Positions 9,506 to 21,043 of a stretch of 64,000 nt of DNA are shown here, in pieces; positions within the stretch are counted from its first letter, which is position 1, and each line of letters opens with the position of its first letter. The position numbers and the translations under genes were made by a program. The notes under the pieces were generated by a model, which was given only the letters and a program-made list of their open reading frames with translations, was not told the DNA's origin and searched no databases. Source of the stretch: Beroe forskalii (taxonomy: Eukaryota; Ctenophora; Nuda; Beroida; Beroidae); NCBI GenBank assembly GCA_011033025.1, contig WFMF01000006.1:1302001-1366000 (forward strand), in the 5' to 3' direction.

Positions 9506-10798
9506 ATGGAACGCTTACAGTTGGAGGCTGGAATTGCGGTAGCTAAACTAAAAGAAGCACAGTTTGATCAACTTACTAGACTTCAACGCGATAAGCTAGA
9601 GAAGGTTGATAGCAGTAAGGTCGAGGACGTTAAGGCGGTTAAGCTTGAATTGTTTGAAGCAAACGAGGACTTAGTGAAAGCGAGAGTCGAAATATTAGAA
9701 CTGTCTAATAAGATCGCGTTGTTAGACTCGCAGGAGAACAATGTCGGTAAAAACGAGTCCGTAACACACTACGAAACATGCGTTAAATTCGATAACAGAG
9801 CCCCAGAACATATATCATACAAACCTAGAACGAGTAGTATGATCAATGGTGATAACAGGGACAATCACGATGATAAGACTAATTTGTGGTTGCTAGATAA
9901 TGTACGTAACACTAACAATAACAATACACAGCACAATGTTGTCGTTAAGCCACCTAAATATGTACACGGGGATGATATATGTACATTTTTTGATAGGTTT
10001 GAACTCTACATTCGTGGAAGCAAAATATCTGATAGTGACATGCTCAGTATCATGTTGTCACTGGTGAAGGATGATGCCATGTTTAAGAAACTTTTGAAGG
10101 TGGGTAAAAGCTTGACTCAGGAACAAGCAGGAAATGTGGAAAAGCTGGTTGCAGCTATGAAGGGTGATTTATTCCCTACGTTTCAATCTCGCATCATTCG
10201 AGCAGAAATTGTGCAGATGAAACAGGACGAGCAGGAGAATGTTGAGAAATTTGCGCAGAGAATAGACGATGAAGCAGAGAAGGCGTTCGGTTCAGCCGAC
10301 AGTTCTTTGAGGAATGAGACCTGCTTATCTGCCTTGATCGATGGATTGAGGGATCCTAGACTCAAAAAACGCCTATTACTCGAAGAAGTGAGTGACTTTG
10401 AGGTAGCATCTCGTGTTGCGAGGAAGCTGGAACGGATTGAGGATTGCCTTGAATCTAATGTTAAACAGAATGATGTGATTGGAAACAAGGGGAATGTACT
10501 AGAAAATGCAGTGCTGACGAGGAGTGAGAACGTACATGTTGTACAGGATGTGCAAAGGGAGGTTAATGCACAGGACATGCCTGTAGCGCAGGTTCATCGG
10601 GTTGCCAAGAGGGACCAGAAGGAGGTAGCCAGTGAGCAGGAAGTTGCTGTGGCTAAGAAGGAAGAGGTTGCTACCAAGGTTGCTGTGGAAGAACAAAGTT
10701 GCAGTGCAAGAGACTCAGACAGTTGCAAAGCAGGTGAAGGAGAATGCTCCTGTGAAAGTGAAGGCTGCTGTACAGAAGAGGATGACAGTGCAGAATGA
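9506..10798 (+). CDS. Gag-like protein of retroelement copy 1 (C-terminus frameshifted)
   Basis: The frame starts at the ATG of MERLQLEAGIAVAKLKEAQF. Residues 1-80 form a strongly charged helix, probably a coiled coil. A capsid-like region follows (KYVHGDDICTFFDRFELYIR to LIDGLRDPRLKKRL, about residues 150-300), resembling the retrotransposon gag core. A Lys/Glu/Val-rich linker comes next. The last roughly 35 residues of this frame are Cys/Ser/Glu-rich and have no counterpart in copy 2. There the frame continues into the zinc knuckles, so copy 1 has a one-base shift at about 10687. The role would be capsid formation and RNA packaging. The DNA is about as GC-rich as the pol region and richer than its flanks. 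Confidence 0.75.
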   Translation: MERLQLEAGIAVAKLKEAQFDQLTRLQRDKLEKVDSSKVEDVKAVKLELFEANEDLVKARVEILELSNKIALLDSQENNVGKNESVTHYETCVKFDNRAPEHISYKPRTSSMINGDNRDNHDDKTNLWLLDNVRNTNNNNTQHNVVVKPPKYVHGDDICTFFDRFELYIRGSKISDSDMLSIMLSLVKDDAMFKKLLKVGKSLTQEQAGNVEKLVAAMKGDLFPTFQSRIIRAEIVQMKQDEQENVEKFAQRIDDEAEKAFGSADSSLRNETCLSALIDGLRDPRLKKRLLLEEVSDFEVASRVARKLERIEDCLESNVKQNDVIGNKGNVLENAVLTRSENVHVVQDVQREVNAQDMPVAQVHRVAKRDQKEVASEQEVAVAKKEEVATKVAVEEQSCSARDSDSCKAGEGECSCESEGCCTEEDDSAE

Positions 10799-13700
10799 AA
10801 GATCAGTGACTGTGAAGGAGACACAGGTCGTGACCAAGCGAGGATGTGGCAAGTGCCAGAGGACCGATCATCCTACGGAGAAGTGCTGGAGTGACGTCAG
10901 ATGTCAGCTATGCAAGGAGCTAGGACATGTTGCCAGTGTTTGCAGGAGGGAGTACAGTCAGAAGCATAGCAGTGGACAGCTGGGAGACCACAGATCAAGA
11001 AGAGACGCTGTTTGGAAGCCGTTCAGAGTGAATGCAGTTACAGGGAGGACGATGTCGAGTGGTAGATCAGAGTTCGATGAACGTCGAGAACAGCGTGACT
11101 ACTTGAACTGGATTAAGGTGAACGGATGCAATGTGATGACCAGATCGAGGAGCAGCAAGAAGACTGATGTTAAAGAGGAGAGACAGTCCAAGAATCAGGA
11201 GGCGGAGAACCCTCGCATAAAAGATCAGAATGAGCAGTTCAATGACGGCACAGAGGAAATGAAGGGCGATGTGAAATCGGTTGGGACGAAGCAGGTGCTA
11301 GTAAACGGGACATGTCATGATCAGAGATGCTACTTCTTCATCGACAGTGGATCATCAGTGAATCTAGTGAGTTCCAGTTTTGTGAAGAGGATAGGAGTGG
11401 AGAGCGAAGCAGCACCATGCAAAATGAAGCTGGCTTCATTTACTCAGAACGCCATTCCTGTGAGGGGCGAAGTGGAGCTGAGTGTGAAAATAGCTGATAC
11501 GCCATACAAGAGCAAGTTCATCATCACTGACCTGCTGGATACAGAATTTCTGATTGGAGACCCGTTCTTGAGGATGACAGGTGCTGCAGTGGACTACAAG
11601 GTGAACAGACTAAAGCTTGGGAATGGTTACAGCACTGAGTTCAAGGAGAAGCCCAAGAATGTGGGTAAGTCGATGAAAGTTAGATGTAATAGGTTAGTGA
11701 CTGTACCAGCTAACACAATGCAGTTTATTGAGGGCAGGTTGCCGATGACGACGGAGAACCACCAGGGATTGGTTGAGCCGTACTTGAACACGATGACAAA
11801 GTGTGGAGTGCTTTTTGCGAATGCTGTGGTGCACACGGACAGAAGAATCGTTCCAATTAAGTGCATCAATGCTACAGACAAGCCGATAACAATTTACAAG
11901 AACAAGTTGGTAGCATTTTTGAAACCTGTCACGGAACACCAGTTTGTACAGGGAGTAAGCCTGGTTGAAGACAGTGAAGACTGGCGAGAGGACTGTGTTA
12001 AACCTGAGAGCAGTGCCAAGGAGAATGTTTCTGCGAAGGAGGAGAAGTGGACGAAAGAAGATCTGTTCGAGAAGCTGAAGCTGGATCGGCTGAAAGTGAA
12101 GATGACTGGACCAGAGAAGCAGAGGTTGAAAGATATCATTTGGCAGAACAGGAACTGTTTCTCTGTGAACGATTATGACATCGGATGTTGCAATATGTAT
12201 GAGGCGGAGATCAAGCTGAAGGAAGGAGCTACACCGATCTGGACACCACCCATTCCAACTCCATATAAGCTTAGAGACGAGATGGACAGACAGATAGACG
12301 AGATGATCAAGTCAGGAGTTGCCAAGCCTATGGATGAGCCAAGTTCATTTAACAGTCCTATATTCCTGGTAAAGAAGCCGCAACATGGAAGTCCTGAACA
12401 GGAGAAGAAGGAGAGCTGGAGACTGGTTGCTGACCTGAGGAATGTGAACAAGGTGTGTATGGATGAGATGTTCCCACTCACAAATTTAAACCATGTGTTT
12501 GATACGATAGGGTCAGATTCTATATATTCCAATTTTGATCTTTCGAAAAGCTTTTGGCAAATTCCTTACACCGAAAATTCAAAAAAGGTGATGTCATTTC
12601 TTTACAGAGCAAAGACTTACTGTTTCCAAAGGACTGTGATGGGATTCAAGAACTCGAGTGTTACCTTCACGAAGATGATGAACAAGTTGTTAGCTACGGT
12701 GCCCATCGACCAGCTCATTTTTTTCATCGACGATTTGTTTCTGAGTTCTAAGGATGTTGGAACACACTTGGACCGATTGGCGATTCTATTGGAGAGGTTG
12801 TCATCAGCAGGTTTGACGTTAAAGCCTGAGAAGTGCGAGTTGCTGTCAGACACCGTGACATTTGTTGGAGTTTCCATTGGTGATGAAGGAATCAAGATCA
12901 CAGATGACCGAGTAAAGGACTTGTTAGATCTTCCGGAGCCCACCACCGTGAAGAAGGTTCAGAAAGTTTTAGGAGCTTTTAACTATGTCAGGAAATGGAT
13001 ACCAGGGTATGCTGAAGTCACCAAGCCACTACATAAGTTGACAGTTAAGGGTACCAAGTTCCAGTGGTCTAAGGAGTGTCAGGATGCTTATGCCAAGTTG
13101 AAGAAGTTGGTGGCGGAGAGCACAACACTTTGTATTCCAGATACAGCAGATCCGTATCAATCCTATTGGGTACAGTTGGATGCTAGCAAACATGGCTATG
13201 GAGCAACTCTGAGCCAGGAGATAGAACGTGATGGATGCAGAGAAAGACGGATTGTAGCATTTTTCAGTAAGTCTGTGCCACCATTCAAGAGGGAGCAAGG
13301 CCAGACAAAGTTAGAGTTTGATGCGATGGTATTGGCAATCAAGCAGTGGGACATATACCTGCGGAACACGAAGTTCAAAGTCATCACAGATTGTAAGAGC
13401 TTGTTATCAGCGAGTGACAGTTTGTTTGCGAAGTCAGACCCTGCACTGATTCGTAAATGCCAAGAGTTGGCGAATTACAACTTCACAATTGAGCACGTGG
13501 AAGGAGCCAAGAATGAACTTTGTGACTTTCTATCACGCTTTCCATTCCACAAGAAGTTTGTTGATCGTGCAGTTCAGACTGAGGGTGAAGTGAGGACTTC
13601 TGCTAAACAGAAGACAAAGGAAGTTTGCAAGATTTCAGCCGAAAAGAGAATTGACATAAAACCTGCCGAACCAGTTACGATGGAAGGCACAACACCTTTT

Positions 13701-14729
13701 CTTTTAACAAGGGAATCAGTGCTGCAGAGTGCTAGGAGAGAGGATTCAGGCGTGAAAAACATCCAAGTGAAGAGGAAGGGTGATGATGATTCTGTGATGT
13801 CAAATGAATCAAAGGATGAGAGTTATGTAGGTGAGAATGACCTGGAAACGGAACATCAATTATCAGATTTGGAACTACTCTTTGATGGAGAGCATGATGG
13901 AAAAGTAAACTTTGTCACCGTTAATTCAGCGAAGGAGCCAGAGTGTTATTGTGATTTTCAGGAATTAGATACAACGGAAAGCAAGAGGTACTCTAATACT
14001 ACTAAACACGTCACATTTGCTATAGCAGAAGAGCAGGCGACACTTCAAACTTTGCCGAATTTGGAACATTTAAGGAAAGAGCAGGACAGCGATCCAATCC
14101 TGAAAGTGGTAAAGCAGTGGGTGACAGATGGGGAAAGAGGACAGATACACGTGAATAGAACACCTGATGCTTTGGTAAGCTATTGGAAGCAATTTAATCT
14201 GCTGAGTATTGAGGATGGTATCCTGAAAAGAAAGTGGGTGATGAAAAAGGAGGATGAGTGCAGGAATTTGTTGGTCGTTCCTGAAAGTTGTGAAGAAGAG
14301 GTGATGCAGATATTCCATGATAACATCACAAATTGCCACCCAGGAGTGCAGTTATCTGTAGACAGGTGCCGGCAGTACTTTTACTGGCCGAAGATGGAGG
14401 AAGAGTTCAAGCTATACATTCAGGCTTGTGAGAAGTGTAATGAGATGAAGCAGCCACATCACTATCTAAAGGCTCCATTGCAGCACATCTTTTTCCACTG
14501 TTTCAATGATGCTCTTATTGTAGATCACATTGTGCCAGAAGCTGAAGGAAAGACGGCGAGGGGAAATAGGTACATTTTGTCCATGACAGATGCCTGGTCG
14601 AACTATGTTGCTGCTACCCCTGTCAAAAGCCAGACTGCGAAGGAGAAATATAGGTGTCATCATGAGGGATTGGGTGTTGAAGCACGGAATTTGCAGGGAA
14701 CTGATTGTAGACAATCATCCTGGATTTAG
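10690..14729 (+). CDS. Pol of retroelement copy 1: zinc knuckles, protease, RT, RNase H, integrase N-half
   Basis: Domains in order: two CCHC knuckles (CGKCQRTDHPTEKC and CQLCKELGHVASVC, both CX2CX4HX4C); an aspartic protease with FIDSGSSVNLV (DSG active site); reverse transcriptase with NFDLSKSFWQIP, TVMGFKNSS and the catalytic FFIDDL; RNase H starting WVQLDASKHGYGATLSQE with LEFDAMVLAIKQW and VITDCKSL; an HHCC integrase zinc domain (HPGVQLSVDRCRQYFYW, CEKCNEMK); and the first catalytic Asp in LIVDHIV. The frame ends early at 14729 because of a shift near 14650, after which the integrase core continues one frame over. Domain order and FIDD fit Ty3/Gypsy (Metaviridae-like) elements. No envelope gene is seen. 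The breaks imply this copy cannot make a complete product. Confidence 0.82.
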
Positions 14730-16161
14730 AGCAGAGTTTTTCTCAGCAGTGTGGGCGTTCTTTGAGTGCAAGAAGACACACGGCACATCATACAAGTCAG
14801 CGAGCACTGGACGTGCTGAGAAGAGTAACAAACGGATCAACCAGGCACTGAGAGCCATAATTCCAGCTGGAAAGGAGAGAGATTGGGACTTGTACCTTGA
14901 CAAGGCAGTGTTTGCTCTGAACTGTTTAAAAAACCGGAGAACAGGATATTCTGCTCACAAGATGGTGTATGGAAGAGAGTTGAACGTGCCAGTAAGTCTA
15001 ATGATGGAGAGTGAGAAGAGTCATCCGCATGTGAAGGCGAGTCAAGCAAGCAAGGCAGCTTATGAGCTGCACAGAGAGATGAAGAACGTCGTTAGGAAGG
15101 TTCAGAGGAATGCTTCAGTGGACTTCATGTATGCTCAGCGACATCATGATAGGAACATTCTGGGGCCATATTTCAAGGAGGGGGACTATTGTTACCTACT
15201 GATCCAGTGTCCCAAACACAAGTTCTCACCCAGATTCAGAGGACCATTCAGGGTCAACGAAGTGATCAATGATCATTTGTATGCAGTCCAAATAACACCT
15301 GAGACAGAAAAAATCGTGAACATCAGCAAAATGAAACATTACAATATGAACAAGTACTCTGAACGAAAGATTGCTATGTTGGAGCACAACAGAAGACGCA
15401 AGGAACAAGCATCTGAAGGGAAGGAGGAGAATACCATCTTTAGAAGAAGACTCAGCAGCAGTAGCAGCAGTGAAGAGGAAATCGAGCTGGAACGTGTCAG
15501 GCCAAAGAATGATGAAGTGAAAAGTGTGCCTAGAGAGCAAAAATTGCCCGGAGCAGTGCCAATTAACGAAGGTTCTTCTGAAGAAGTCGAGTCAAAACAC
15601 GTTACCTCGGATTCAATGGAACTAAGATCAGGATCAACGTTGTCACCTGAATCAAGTGAGTTCATTCCACGGCGCAAGCTACCCAATGTGCCCGAATCAG
15701 TAAGTTTGAATCCAGTGAACCAACGTACTATTCAGCTGTCGAGCACACCGTGTGTTATTCAGAGAGGAACACCGGGCATTAAGATGAATGATACAGCTGA
15801 AAGAAGTCTTCCTATACCACCAGGGGGAGCAACACCTGCCAGTGCAGTGGGGAAATCCAGAGGACAGAAGACACCTGCAGCTGCTATGAAGTATGGAAAT
15901 GACAGGAATCGAGGAGCAGTTAGGGATTCACTATCACCGATTACCACAGGATTCGTTCCCACTCGAAGTACAGTTAGAATTTCAAATCCTGCTGAGGAAT
16001 TGAAGACATCCAACCCTAGGACGAACATTCCTGTGCCCAAGAATGATAGAGAATCACGTCAGCCAGGTGAGAGGAGTTCTAGAAATGAGGATTCTCCAAG
16101 AAGGTCTGGGCTGAGACCCAGACACGTAATCAAAAAGCCGGATTATTTCACGTTGTCGTAG
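14650..16161 (+). CDS. Integrase C-half and tail of retroelement copy 1 (shifted frame)
   Basis: This frame carries on the integrase after the shift near 14650. It has the second catalytic Asp (ELIVDNHPGF), the catalytic Glu (STGRAEKSNKRI), a GPY/F-like module (FSPRFRGPFRVNEVINDHLY), and then a tail of about 270 residues. The tail has a serine/acidic cluster (LSSSSSSEEEIELE) and basic, Pro/Arg-rich stretches ending RPRHVIKKPDYFTLS. I see no chromodomain. The stop is the TAG at 16159-16161. A programmed frameshift inside the integrase core would be unusual, so I read this as a mutation. Confidence 0.78.
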   Translation: MGVIMRDWVLKHGICRELIVDNHPGFRAEFFSAVWAFFECKKTHGTSYKSASTGRAEKSNKRINQALRAIIPAGKERDWDLYLDKAVFALNCLKNRRTGYSAHKMVYGRELNVPVSLMMESEKSHPHVKASQASKAAYELHREMKNVVRKVQRNASVDFMYAQRHHDRNILGPYFKEGDYCYLLIQCPKHKFSPRFRGPFRVNEVINDHLYAVQITPETEKIVNISKMKHYNMNKYSERKIAMLEHNRRRKEQASEGKEENTIFRRRLSSSSSSEEEIELERVRPKNDEVKSVPREQKLPGAVPINEGSSEEVESKHVTSDSMELRSGSTLSPESSEFIPRRKLPNVPESVSLNPVNQRTIQLSSTPCVIQRGTPGIKMNDTAERSLPIPPGGATPASAVGKSRGQKTPAAAMKYGNDRNRGAVRDSLSPITTGFVPTRSTVRISNPAEELKTSNPRTNIPVPKNDRESRQPGERSSRNEDSPRRSGLRPRHVIKKPDYFTLS

Positions 16162-16231
16162 TACACCGTTTCCTTTGAATCCTAAGAAATATGAGGGAAT
16201 GATTACGAGAAATATGAACATGAAGCTGGGC

Positions 16232-16505
16232 GAAGCATCGGTCTTCCTTCCTATCGTATTACCTGCAACTATAATTGTAGGAGTACAACCTTCCCACCTA
16301 TAGTACTACTTGCAACTATAATTGTAAGAGTGCAACCTTCATTCCTAAGTACTACTTGCAACTATAATTGTAAGAGTGCAACCTTCCTACCTAAGTATTA
16401 CCTGCAACTATAATTGTAGGGGTACAGTCTTCTTTCCTACCTAGGTATTACCTGCAACTATAATTGTAGGAATACAATCTTCCTTTCTAAAGTTTCACCT
16501 ACAAC
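16232..16505 (+). repeat. About 60-bp tandem repeat, five units
   Basis: Units contain TACCTGCAACTATAATTGTA followed by GGAGTACAACCTTC variants. The array follows the integrase stop and may belong to the retroelement 3' UTR. The truncated copy 2 does not reach this region, so it cannot be tested here. Confidence 0.85.
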
Positions 16506-16919
16506 AGTCTTCCTAAAGAATATCACTGGAATCTGGCAGCTAATACGAGTTTTAGTGTTGTTAAAATTGAAGTTAGGTCAGGGTTTTAAAATTATTTTAA
16601 TTTCATAATTGGCGTAAAATTTTGGGGTGCTTACACGCAGGATCGTGTTCTCAAGTCTTTTCTAAATTTTAGTACATTTTGGGAAGCTCAATTTAATTTA
16701 TTGTGGGGTAACTTATTATTTAAGATATAGTTATTAGTACTATAATGGGAGAGATCGTTGATGAAGACTCGTTGTGCGTGTGTTTATTAAAATTTTACTG
16801 TGAACAGTCTTTAACTTTGAAATTTGACTGATAATCGCTCGGATGTTGATTGTTCAAAATACTCTGGTATCGAAGCATATGACATATCGTCACCAAAGTG
16901 CTAAAGTTATCCCCTCCAG
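16506..16919 (+). other. Non-coding, includes possible retroelement 3' end and DPP-like intron
   Basis: AT-rich with no gene. I looked here for a copy of the 9138-9480 leader (a 3' LTR) and found none. It ends in the acceptor TATCCCCTCCAG of the first DPP-like exon. Confidence 0.4.
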
Positions 16920-19062
16920 TCTGTATATACGCACGGAGGCAATGAATCTGAACTACGAGGAGACGTCAAACACCAAGAAGAGGATGTTGTACGTGTACCA
17001 CGCTGCTAACGATACGCACACCTGCATTTCCTGTTTGGAGCCCAAGGGAAGGTGTGACGTGGCGAATGCTAAGAAGGTCCGGTCTTCTTCATGGTGAGAA
17101 AACAACGATAATCCCCTTCGAAAGCTTCTGAGATTGCACTTTCTCGCATCATTCGACATTTTCAATTTTCCTACTAAACTTATAAAAGATTTTTCCTACC
17201 GACAGGGTTTCTTGCGTTTCTATATAACTTATACCTACTTTAGCACTTGTGCGGTACAATACCACATACCACAATGCGACCAAACCTTCCACTAAATTTC
17301 ACACAGGTATTTTCTGACGTGTCTGGGTCCCGGGGCACCCTACCGGAGGATCAAGTCTCTGCGTGACTACACCTGGAACCTTTACTCGGATGAGAACCAG
17401 AACATGCAATACGCTAACCCCAGCATCCATGCGCAGCTCATGCAAAGGAAGTCTCCCAGAGTAGAGTACACTCAGGTACGTGCTTTCATCAAAACCCTGA
17501 CTTTTGAGTCAAAATTTCTTGCTACTGGGGGCTGCGCCACAGACCCCAGCTTTAGAAAATTACAGATTATTAAACTAAATTATACGTTTTCGGTTTTAAA
17601 CTTACTGGGAGGATTTAACATGCTGCTAAAGAAAGCAAAAACCTCTTTGGAAGGCAAGAACGGGTTATAACACGTTCTTGACAAAGACGTCATAATTTAC
17701 GTCACAAAAGGTGGAGTCACACTGGTACATTGGAATTCACCCCAAGTTACATTCATTCCCTCATGGAAATGTAGGCAATGATTTAAGGGTGTTAACTCTC
17801 GACTCCTACCCAAGCTCTATCAACTGTTTAGAACTGTAACCTTTTATGTGAACTGAGTCAGTATATTCAACCTGAAGTCAGATTTGAGGTTTCACTGAGG
17901 AATACGAAAAGCGTTTCTGATCCTAGTTTTAGCCAGCCTCGGTAACTCCAACCCAAATTGCTAACACTAACTCCTCCGGATCCATTTTGGTTAAGGCCTG
18001 ATACATCCCTCTGGCTTACGCCCTCGGGGAGTATCCCAAAATGGAGCCAATAAGCGCGTATCTATATATTTTATATATCAACCCATCTACAGGTGGAGCT
18101 GGATCGGAACAGCAAGATCTGGGTGGCAATAAAGAAGGTGTTCCCGCTCTACTACGTGAAGAATGCTAACATTCTCAAGTACCCTCTTCTCATTGTGGTT
18201 AGTTGTTCCCATAGTTTCTCTTGTGAAGAAACGTGTAGATTGAGAAACACTACTACAGTTTGGAGGATCAATCGATCAACCTTGTATTTTCAATCCTAAC
18301 TTTGAAGCTTAACATTTCATTAACAATAAAGCTGGTCATCATAGGTTGAGGATACTATAGAATTGTCATTCAAATCACCTTATAATCAGAGTATTTGTTA
18401 TCAGGTGAACCCGTACCCTGATGGCAACATGGCCATAATGAAGTACCAGCTAGGATTGGCAGAGTGGCTGGCTACCAGCAAGGACTGCATTGTGGTGTAT
18501 ATGGATGTAAGGGGCACCCCAGGCCGAGGTTTGGAGTGGCACCACTACCCATACAAAGACTTCCAGAAGATAGTGGACAAGAGCCAACAAGCTATCAGGG
18601 ATATCAGACGATACTGGCATGTCGATGATAGTGAGTATTGGACTTTTTTACAATCATGATCGGAGAGGGAACGGAGAAGACAGCCATAATCACGATTTTC
18701 GAAAGCTTCTGTTTTGTAGATTACTAGTATCTGTTTCTCCATACTCCCTAAGATTCACAGATTGATAAATGGAATCATGACCTTTAGGGACATGACGAAC
18801 TCCAACGTGCACAGTTTTGTGCGCGGCTCGCTGCCTGTTATTAACAGCCAGTGAGCCGCGCATTGAACCAGCACAGAGAAGTTACACATTTCCTGCTAGA
18901 TTCGAAGGAGCCCGACCAAAATTTTCTTTTTCAGGCAATGTTGGTATTCTCGGGGAGGGGTTGGGCGGATGGCTCGCTCTAAAGATGGCTCAGGCTGAAC
19001 CAAGCTGGTTTTCCTCTGTTGTTGCTGTTAACCCCATCCTCAACTTCCAGAATTTCATATCG
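16920..19062 (+). CDS. DPP4/DPP6-family (S9B) protein, five exons, serine missing (partial gene)
   Basis: Exons 16920-17093, 17307-17475, 18093-18197, 18405-18630 and 18935-19062 join in consistent phase with GT-AG introns. They cover the end of the beta-propeller (KKRMLYVYHAANDTHTCISC, SSWYFLTCLGPGAPYRR) and the first half of the alpha/beta-hydrolase domain (KYPLLIVVNPYPDG, IVVYMDVRGTPGRG, GILGEGLGGWLALK). In active DPP4-type enzymes the nucleophile elbow is G-x-S-x-G-G; here it is GEGLGG, with Gly at the Ser position. The oxyanion-hole Tyr after the conserved Trp is also not seen (IWVAIKK). It therefore resembles the non-catalytic DPP6/DPP10 branch. Upstream propeller exons and the Asp/His exons are not found nearby. 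Retroelement copies flank the exon block on both sides in opposite orientation. It may be a pseudoenzyme or a gene remnant. Confidence 0.75.
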
Positions 19063-19379
19063 GTGAGTGCCTCCTCAGTTGTCCCCTGTTAAACCCTCTG
19101 CTGTCGCTGTTATACCCTACACACCAAAAACAGTCGCAACACCTATACAGTATACAAAACACCCACTGCTAAAGAAAACACTTAGCGCCCACACGCGACT
19201 CACAGTAGACAGTAGGCACCCATCTAGCTATGACAGTCACACCCACCCCTTTTACACTCACACCCACCTCCTTCTTACACTCACACCCCTTGTTACACCC
19301 ACCTTAACTTCACTCACACCCCTTTCTACACTCTCACCCCTTGCCACACCGGAATCCACACCTTCCCAAGAGATTATTC
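19063..19379 (+). other. DPP-like intron, CA/CCC-rich microsatellite-like tract
   Basis: It begins with the GTGAGT donor and then becomes an ACACTCACACCC-type low-complexity run (about 19230-19360), which abuts the truncated end of retroelement copy 2. Confidence 0.6.
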
Positions 19380-21043
19380 ACTCGACATCATCTTCCCTGC
19401 AACTGCGTTCACTCTGAATGGCTTCCAAACAGCGTATCTTCTTGATCTGTGGTCTCCCAGCTGTCCACTGCTATGCTTCTGACTGTACTCCCTCCTGCAA
19501 ACGCTGGCAACATGTCCTAGCTCCTTACACAGCTGACATCTGACGTCACTCCAGCACTTCTCCGTAGGATGATCGGTCCTCTGGCACTTGCCACATCCTC
19601 GCTTGGTCACGACCTCTGCTTTCGTCACACTCACTGCAGACTCTGCCTTTACTGCTGTCACTGCTCTCTTGGCATGATCTCCACTGGTCATGATGTCTCG
19701 TTTCTTCACAACCTCGCCCTCTTTCGCAGGCTCTGATCTTTCATTCTGTACTGTCATTCTCTTCTGTACAGCAGCCTTCGCTTTCACAGGAGCATTCTCG
19801 TTCACAGTCACTTTCAGATCCTGCACCGCAACTGTCTGAGTCTTTCGCACTTTAACTTTGTTCTTCACAGCAACCTTGGTAGCAACCTCTTCCTTCTTAG
19901 CCACAGCAACTTCCTGCTTACTGGCTACCTCCTTCTGGTCCCTCTTGGCAACCCGTTGCACCTGCACTACAGGCATGTCCTGTGCAGCAAACTCCCTTTG
20001 CACATCCTGCACCTGTACGTTCTCATTCCTCGTCAGCACTGCATTTTTAGTACATTCCCCTTGTTTCTAATCACATCAACCTGTTTAACATTAGATTCAA
20101 GGCAATCCTCAATCCGTTCCAGCTTCCTCGCAACACGAGATGCTACCTCAAAGTCACTCACTTCTTCGAGTAATAGGCGTTTTTTGAGTCTAGGATCCCT
20201 CAATCCATCGATCAAGGCAGATAAGCAGGTCTCATTCCTCAAAGAACTGTCGGCTGAACCGAACGCCTTCTCTGCTTCATCGTCTATTCTCTGCGCAAAT
20301 TTCTCAACATTCTCCTGCTCGCCCTGTTTCATCTGCACAATTTCTGCTCGAATGATGCGAGATTGAAACGTAGGGAATAAATCACCCTTCATAGCTGCAA
20401 CCAGCTTTTCCACATTTCCTGCCTGTTCCTGAGTCAAGCTTTTACCCACCTTCAAAAGTTTCTTAAACATGGCATCATCCTTCACCAGTGACAACATGAT
20501 ACTGAGCATGTCACTATCAGATATTTTGCTTCCACGAATATAGAGTTCAAACCTGTCAAAGAATGTACATATGTCATCTCCGTGTACGTATTTAGGTGGC
20601 TTAACGACAACATTGTGTAGTGTATTGTTATTGTTAGTGTTACGTACATTATCTAGCAACCACAAATTAGTCTTATCATTGTTACTGTCCATGTTATCAC
20701 CATTGATTATACTACTTGTTCTAGGTTTGCATGATATATGTTCTGGGGCTCTGTTATCGAATTTGACGCATGTTTCGTAGTGTGTTACGGACTCGTTTTT
20801 ACCGACATTGTTCTCCTGCGAGTCTAACAACGCGATCTTATTCGAAAGTTCTAATATTTCGACTCTCGCTTTCACTAAGTCCTCGTTTGCTTCAAACAAT
20901 TCAAGCTTAACCGCCTTAACGTCCTCGACCTTGCTACTGTCAACCTTCTCTAGCTTATCGCGTTGAAGTCTAGTAAGTTGATCAAACTGTGCTTCTTTTA
21001 GTTTAGCTACCGCAATTCCAGCCTCCAACTGTAAGCGTTCCAT
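19380..21043 (-). pseudogene. Gag region of retroelement copy 2, frameshifted
   Basis: Two frames cover one gag. The first (21043 down to about 20045) matches copy 1 from MERLQLEAG to the EDCLESNVKQ segment. The second (from about 20039 down) runs through the Lys/Val linker into both CCHC knuckles (CGKCQRTDHPTEKC, CQLCKELGHVASVC) without a break. The switch comes from a one-base loss in a short A run near 20047. Where copy 1 is frameshifted (about 10687) copy 2 is open, and the reverse, so each has its own lesion. Copy 2 has about 100 extra bases in the linker before the knuckles. Confidence 0.82.

Larger units (their letters stand above)
9138..16161 (+). mobile_element. Ty3/Gypsy-type retroelement, copy 1 (broken)
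   Basis: The copy comprises a roughly 365-bp leader, then gag, then aspartic protease, RT, RNase H and integrase in Ty3/Gypsy order (integrase last). The 5' boundary is defined by comparison with the inverted copy at 19380-21411: both begin GTTTGAGTATG and differ before it. I found no repeat of the leader downstream of the integrase, so no 3' LTR is visible. The 3' end is undefined; an approximately 60-bp tandem array at 16232-16505 may be part of its tail. The coding region is interrupted near 10687 and near 14650. Confidence 0.8.

Noticed and set aside
10632-10798. Programmed gag/pol frameshift in retroelement copy 1
   Set aside because: Copy 2 is open through the same place because of a one-base difference, so this is a mutation specific to copy 1.
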